Shown one piece after another: positions 60,601 to 64,000 of a stretch of DNA of 64,000 nt. This DNA is from Bacteroidota bacterium (GTDB taxonomy: Bacteria; Bacteroidota; Bacteroidia; Chitinophagales; Chitinophagaceae). The notes beneath the pieces were generated by a model. It was not told the origin of the DNA. It made no database searches and saw nothing but the letters and a program-made list of their open reading frames with translations. Made by a program: the position numbers and the translations under genes. Position 1 is the first letter of the stretch; each line of letters starts with the position of its first letter. The DNA is taken from contig JAEZGS010000016.1 in NCBI GenBank assembly GCA_023437225.1, positions 1 to 64,000 on the forward strand. Direction: 5' to 3'.

Positions 60601-61389
60601 GTGGTCAACATAGCAATTAAGTACCTGCGTTATTACTTCTCATCAATGAATGGAAAAGGACATGGAATACATTCTCCATTTGTGTTCAAGTTTGTCCGCG
60701 ATGTGTTGAATGACCGACGTCATTACTATGCATATACACTTGTTGAATTCATGCGTACCAGGCTATTGCACGATCAGCGGGTCATAGAAGTGGAAGATCT
60801 CGGAGCAGGTTCAGCGATAAGTAAATCCAACCGCCGATCCGTTGCGGAGATTTGTCGCAATACTTCGAAGTCAAAGAAGTTTGCACAACTATTATTCCGT
60901 ATCGTGCAATATTTCAAACCCGCAACTATCGTTGAATTGGGAACATCGCTTGGCATTTCTACCGCATATCTTTCCCATGGAAATGTAAGGAGCAAATTGA
61001 TCACCTGCGAAGGAAGCGTTTCCGTTGCCGATCTTGCTGAAGCCAATTTCAGGGAGATGAAATTGTCGAACATTGAAATCGTGCGCGGAAATTTTGACCA
61101 CACGTTGCCCGCAATCATAAAAGAAAATCCTTCTATAGACCTGGCGTTTATTGATGGCAATCACCGGGAGGAACCCACGCTGCGGTATTTTGAATGGTTG
61201 TTGCCATCGCTACACAATGATTCTGTGGTAATACTTGACGACATACATTGGAGCGATGAAATGAATAATGCATGGAACAGCATTAAGGATCACGACCGCG
61301 TGAGGTGTACAATTGATCTGTTCTTTATCGGTCTGGTGTTCTTTAAAGATGACTTCAAAGTCAAACAACATTTTGAGATACGATTTTGA
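60601..61389 (+). CDS. Class I SAM-dependent methyltransferase
   Basis: 262 residues from GTG 60601; an ATG at 60646 would cut the conserved start MVNIAIKYLRYYFSSMNG. The motif I is VELGTSLGIST near 121, followed by an acidic residue, and FIDGNHREE near 184 and VILDDIHWS near 210 complete a catechol-O-methyltransferase-like (family 3) pattern. Substrate is unknown. Position after thyA-folA may be incidental. Confidence 0.8.
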   Translation: MVNIAIKYLRYYFSSMNGKGHGIHSPFVFKFVRDVLNDRRHYYAYTLVEFMRTRLLHDQRVIEVEDLGAGSAISKSNRRSVAEICRNTSKSKKFAQLLFRIVQYFKPATIVELGTSLGISTAYLSHGNVRSKLITCEGSVSVADLAEANFREMKLSNIEIVRGNFDHTLPAIIKENPSIDLAFIDGNHREEPTLRYFEWLLPSLHNDSVVILDDIHWSDEMNNAWNSIKDHDRVRCTIDLFFIGLVFFKDDFKVKQHFEIRF

Positions 61390-61475
61390 ATGGAGAAAAC
61401 ACTTAGTGCGCGGGATATCAGAAAAGTGGATGGTTGTTTTTTCCTTATTTTGCCACGGATAATAAATTGCCTGAT

Positions 61476-62609
61476 ATGAAGATTGGGATCTTAAAAGAAC
61501 CGGCTTATGAAACGAGAGTGTCCCTCCTTCCGGAATCAGTGGTTGCCCTGAAAAAGAAGGGCATAGAAGTGCTGAGTGAACCGGGATGTGGTGATAAAGC
61601 ATATGCGTCTGACGGCGATTACCAGCATGCTGGTGCAGTCATTACCCCGCGCGAAACAATACTTGACGAAGCGGATATAATACTTACCATACACAATCCT
61701 GGCATTTCAACACTTACTGCTGATAAGATTTTGCTTGGTGTGTATCAGCCTTTATACAATACATCATTTGTCCATGAAGCCACTCAACGCGGCATCACGG
61801 TATTTAGTCTCGATATGCTGCCACGAACCACTCGCGCGCAGAGTATGGATGTGCTTAGTTCACAGGCAAACATTGCAGGGTATAAAGCAGTGTTGCTGGC
61901 GGCACAACGCTACAGCCGATATTTTCCAATGTTCATGACGGCAGCAGGAAGCATTCCACCGGCCAAGGTGCTTATACTTGGCGCCGGAGTTGCAGGTTTG
62001 CAGGCGATTGCCACTGCACGCAGGCTGGGTGCTGTTGTTGAAGTATTTGATACCCGTCCGGCAGTGAAAGAGGAAGTGATGAGTCTTGGTGCGAAGTTCG
62101 TTGAAGTGGAAGGTGCTGCCGATGCATCTAAGGCAGGCGGATATGCAGTTCAGCAATCCGAAGAGTTTCAACAAAGACAAAAGGCACGCATTTCGGAGAG
62201 TGTAGCAAAAGCGGATATCGTTATCACAACCGCGCAAATTCCCGGCATGAAAGCGCCGATCCTCATTACAAGCGAGATGATGTCTAAGATGAGGAAAGGT
62301 TCGATCATCATTGATCTTGCGGCTGCTACCGGGGGCAATACGGATGTAACAAAAAACAATGAAGAAGTAATATACGAAGGCGTAACTGTCATCGGTAATT
62401 CGGCACTTCCATCGATGATGCCTTCAGATGCAAGCAAAATGTATGGAAAAAACGTACTAAACTTTCTTGCATTGATCACCACTAAAGATGGAATCCTCAA
62501 TCTCAACTTTGAAGATGATCTTGTAACAGGCAGTTGTGTTGTTCATGGTGGCGAGATACGCAATGAGCGTGTTCGGTCTGTTGCTTCTCAATCAGTAATT
62601 TCTTCCTAA
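61476..62609 (+). CDS. pntAA: NAD(P) transhydrogenase subunit alpha, part 1
   Basis: 377 residues from ATG 61476 (MKIGILKEPAYETRV); an open frame 14 codons longer is not conserved. Domain I of the proton-translocating transhydrogenase: binds NAD(H). TRVSLLPESV near 12, ILGAGVAGLQAIATARRLGA near 168-187 (Rossmann GxGxxG), and RKGSIIIDLAAATGGN near 274. It lies in the cytoplasm and works with pntAB and pntB. The 86-base gap after the methyltransferase gene may carry a promoter (only a weak TTATTTTG). Confidence 0.95.
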   Translation: MKIGILKEPAYETRVSLLPESVVALKKKGIEVLSEPGCGDKAYASDGDYQHAGAVITPRETILDEADIILTIHNPGISTLTADKILLGVYQPLYNTSFVHEATQRGITVFSLDMLPRTTRAQSMDVLSSQANIAGYKAVLLAAQRYSRYFPMFMTAAGSIPPAKVLILGAGVAGLQAIATARRLGAVVEVFDTRPAVKEEVMSLGAKFVEVEGAADASKAGGYAVQQSEEFQQRQKARISESVAKADIVITTAQIPGMKAPILITSEMMSKMRKGSIIIDLAAATGGNTDVTKNNEEVIYEGVTVIGNSALPSMMPSDASKMYGKNVLNFLALITTKDGILNLNFEDDLVTGSCVVHGGEIRNERVRSVASQSVISS

Positions 62610-62620
62610 AAAAAAATCGC

Positions 62621-62929
62621 ATGGAAAATATAATGATGTGGATCTCGCAACACGAAGAGATGATCTATATAGTTGCGTTGATGATCTTCCTTGGAATAGA
62701 AGTCATAGGGCGCGTGCCAAGCGTTTTGCATACGCCATTGATGAGCGGTGCCAATGCGATTCACGGCGTTGTTATCATCGGTGCGATCATAGTCATGGGC
62801 AAAGCAGAGGCAGATAACTACCTGGCACTGATACTCGGGTTCCTGGCGGTAGTGCTCGGAACATTGAACGTGGTTGGTGGATTTGTGGTGACTGACAGGA
62901 TGCTGGAGATGTTCAAAAAGAAAAAATAG
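62621..62929 (+). CDS. pntAB: NAD(P) transhydrogenase subunit alpha, part 2
   Basis: 102 residues with three hydrophobic helices; forms part of the membrane proton channel (domain II). IGRVPSVLHTPLMSGANAIHGVV near 29-51 (short form: VPSVLHTPLMSGANAIHG) is the family signature. Eleven bases after pntAA. Confidence 0.93.
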   Translation: MENIMMWISQHEEMIYIVALMIFLGIEVIGRVPSVLHTPLMSGANAIHGVVIIGAIIVMGKAEADNYLALILGFLAVVLGTLNVVGGFVVTDRMLEMFKKKK

Positions 62930-62951
62930 GCTGCTTTATAAATAATTTACA

Positions 62952-64000
62952 ATGGGCATTAGTTTACTTACGATCATTTATATCATTGGATCGATCACAT
63001 TTATCGTGGGATTGAAAATGCTTTCCAATCCGGCGAATGCACGCAAAGGCAATCTCATTGCGGCAGGAGGTATGACACTTGCTATCCTGGGAACTATATT
63101 TCTTTACCAGGAAGAAGGAGTGGGACTTCACAATTACGGCTGGATCTTTGGCGGTCTTGCTATTGGCGGCGTTGTTGGAACACTGGCTGCAAAGCGTGTT
63201 AAGATGACGGCAATGCCTGAAATGGTAAGTCTCTTCAACGGCATGGGAGGCGCTTGTGCCGCATTGATCTCGATCGTTGAGTTCAATCACTTATTGAATC
63301 ATTCCTCTGGCGCAGATCAGTCTGGTCATCTGCTAATAATCTTGCTTGGTCTTATCATTGGTACCGTGTCTTTCGCAGGCTCGATCATCGCGTGGGGAAA
63401 GCTCAATGGAAAAGTTCGCGATTATTCTTTCAATGGCCAGCATATCGTCAATCTTGGAGTGTTGTTTCTCGTCATCGCGTTGAGCGCATATATGCTTATT
63501 GCTTCACCTGAAGCCGGCATGATGGGCACGATATTCTATACCATATTTTTTCTGTCGATCGTTTACGGAGTTTTATTTGTGATGCCCATTGGTGGTGCCG
63601 ATATGCCCGTTGTGATCTCGCTGCTTAATTCCTTCACCGGTGTTGCCGCAGCCTGTGGCGGATTTCTTTATGATAACAAAGTAATGCTCACCGGTGGTAT
63701 CCTCGTGGGTGCTGCGGGTACTCTTCTTACTATCCTGATGTGTAGAGCGATGAACCGTTCATTGAAGAATGTATTGATTGGATCATTTGGTGCAAAAGCA
63801 GTCGCAAGTGGTGTTAAAAAGGAACAGGGTGCATACAAGGAAGTGACTCTTAGCGACGCTGCTGTGGTATTGGGATATGCCAATAAAGTCATGATCGTTC
63901 CGGGTTATGGTCTTGCTGTAGCACAAGCGCAGCATGCATGCCATGAGCTGGAAAAAATGCTTGCTGAAAAAGGCATTGAGGTTAAATATGCGATACATCC
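62952..64000 (+). CDS. pntB: NAD(P) transhydrogenase subunit beta, partial
   Basis: Starts at ATG 62952, 22 bases after pntAB, and runs off the window end after 349 full codons. The N-terminal part has multiple membrane helices; RVKMTAMPEMVSLFNGMGG near 85-100 is the family motif, and VPGYGLAVAQAQHACHELEKML (short form: VPGYGLAVAQAQHA) near the cut end begins the NADP-binding domain III. The remaining roughly 110-120 residues are missing here. Confidence 0.95.
   Translation, partial: MGISLLTIIYIIGSITFIVGLKMLSNPANARKGNLIAAGGMTLAILGTIFLYQEEGVGLHNYGWIFGGLAIGGVVGTLAAKRVKMTAMPEMVSLFNGMGGACAALISIVEFNHLLNHSSGADQSGHLLIILLGLIIGTVSFAGSIIAWGKLNGKVRDYSFNGQHIVNLGVLFLVIALSAYMLIASPEAGMMGTIFYTIFFLSIVYGVLFVMPIGGADMPVVISLLNSFTGVAAACGGFLYDNKVMLTGGILVGAAGTLLTILMCRAMNRSLKNVLIGSFGAKAVASGVKKEQGAYKEVTLSDAAVVLGYANKVMIVPGYGLAVAQAQHACHELEKMLAEKGIEVKYAIH

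Overview
The window looks like a chromosomal segment of a Bacteroidota bacterium, probably class Chitinophagia (Chitinophagaceae-like). Reasons: a type III glutamine synthetase; two secreted proteins with type IX secretion (Por) C-terminal domains; SIMPL, DUF6496 and GLPGLI/DUF4412-like proteins; the Bacteroidota promoter element TAnnTTTG ahead of many genes; few obvious Shine-Dalgarno sites; and simple intergenic repeats of the kind common in this class. The family-level placement is inference. I recognised no rRNA, tRNA, CRISPR array, IS element or prophage.

Layout. 1-5.7 kb: glutamine synthetase III and three cell-surface glycan genes (a polytopic membrane protein, a GT4 glycosyltransferase and a second GT-B-like transferase). 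5.7-9.9 kb: purL, hldD, proC. 9.9-10.7 kb: a repeat-rich spacer with a 54-codon membrane peptide. 10.7-18.6 kb: pyrG, yidC, a secreted GLPGLI/DUF4412-like protein, a TPR protein, and a coupled comA-like/aroE pair. 18.6-21.7 kb, minus strand: a probable operon of a hypothetical protein, rdgB, an ECF sigma factor, its anti-sigma-like membrane partner and a thioesterase; ilvE follows on the plus strand.

22.9-44.1 kb is the translation block. rpsL-rpsG, then two secreted peptidase genes, then fusA, then a minus-strand lipoprotein, then a 22-gene run rpsJ-rplC-rplD-rplW-rplB-rpsS-rplV-rpsC-rplP-rpmC-rpsQ-rplN-rplX-rplE-rpsN-rpsH-rplF-rplR-rpsE-rpmD-rplO-secY, then map behind a terminator-like hairpin. 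The usual infA-rpmJ-rpsM-rpsK-rpsD-rpoA-rplQ continuation is absent. Several spacers inside this run are long (120-275 bases) and hold GNRA-capped or otherwise clear hairpins; these are the best candidates here for undescribed regulation.

44-64 kb is mixed housekeeping and surface genes: a conserved hypothetical, an HI0933-type flavoprotein, a secreted GH130 protein, a histone-H1-like DUF6496 protein, rpsA, a secreted GATase-like protein, a HAD phosphatase, SIMPL, a PlsC-like acyltransferase, a hotdog thioesterase, an enolase-superfamily epimerase, proline dehydrogenase, a PNPOx-like protein, two small secreted proteins, and a thyA-folA-methyltransferase-pntAA-pntAB-pntB run cut by the window edge. 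thyA and folA together turn over folate during dTMP synthesis, and the proton-driven transhydrogenase downstream can supply the NADPH that FolA uses.

Most of the window is ordinary core genome. I see no clear new multi-gene system. The items worth follow-up are the ribosomal-operon spacer RNAs, the repeat block shared between 1-40 and 10.5 kb, the comA-aroE pair, and several odd secreted proteins.
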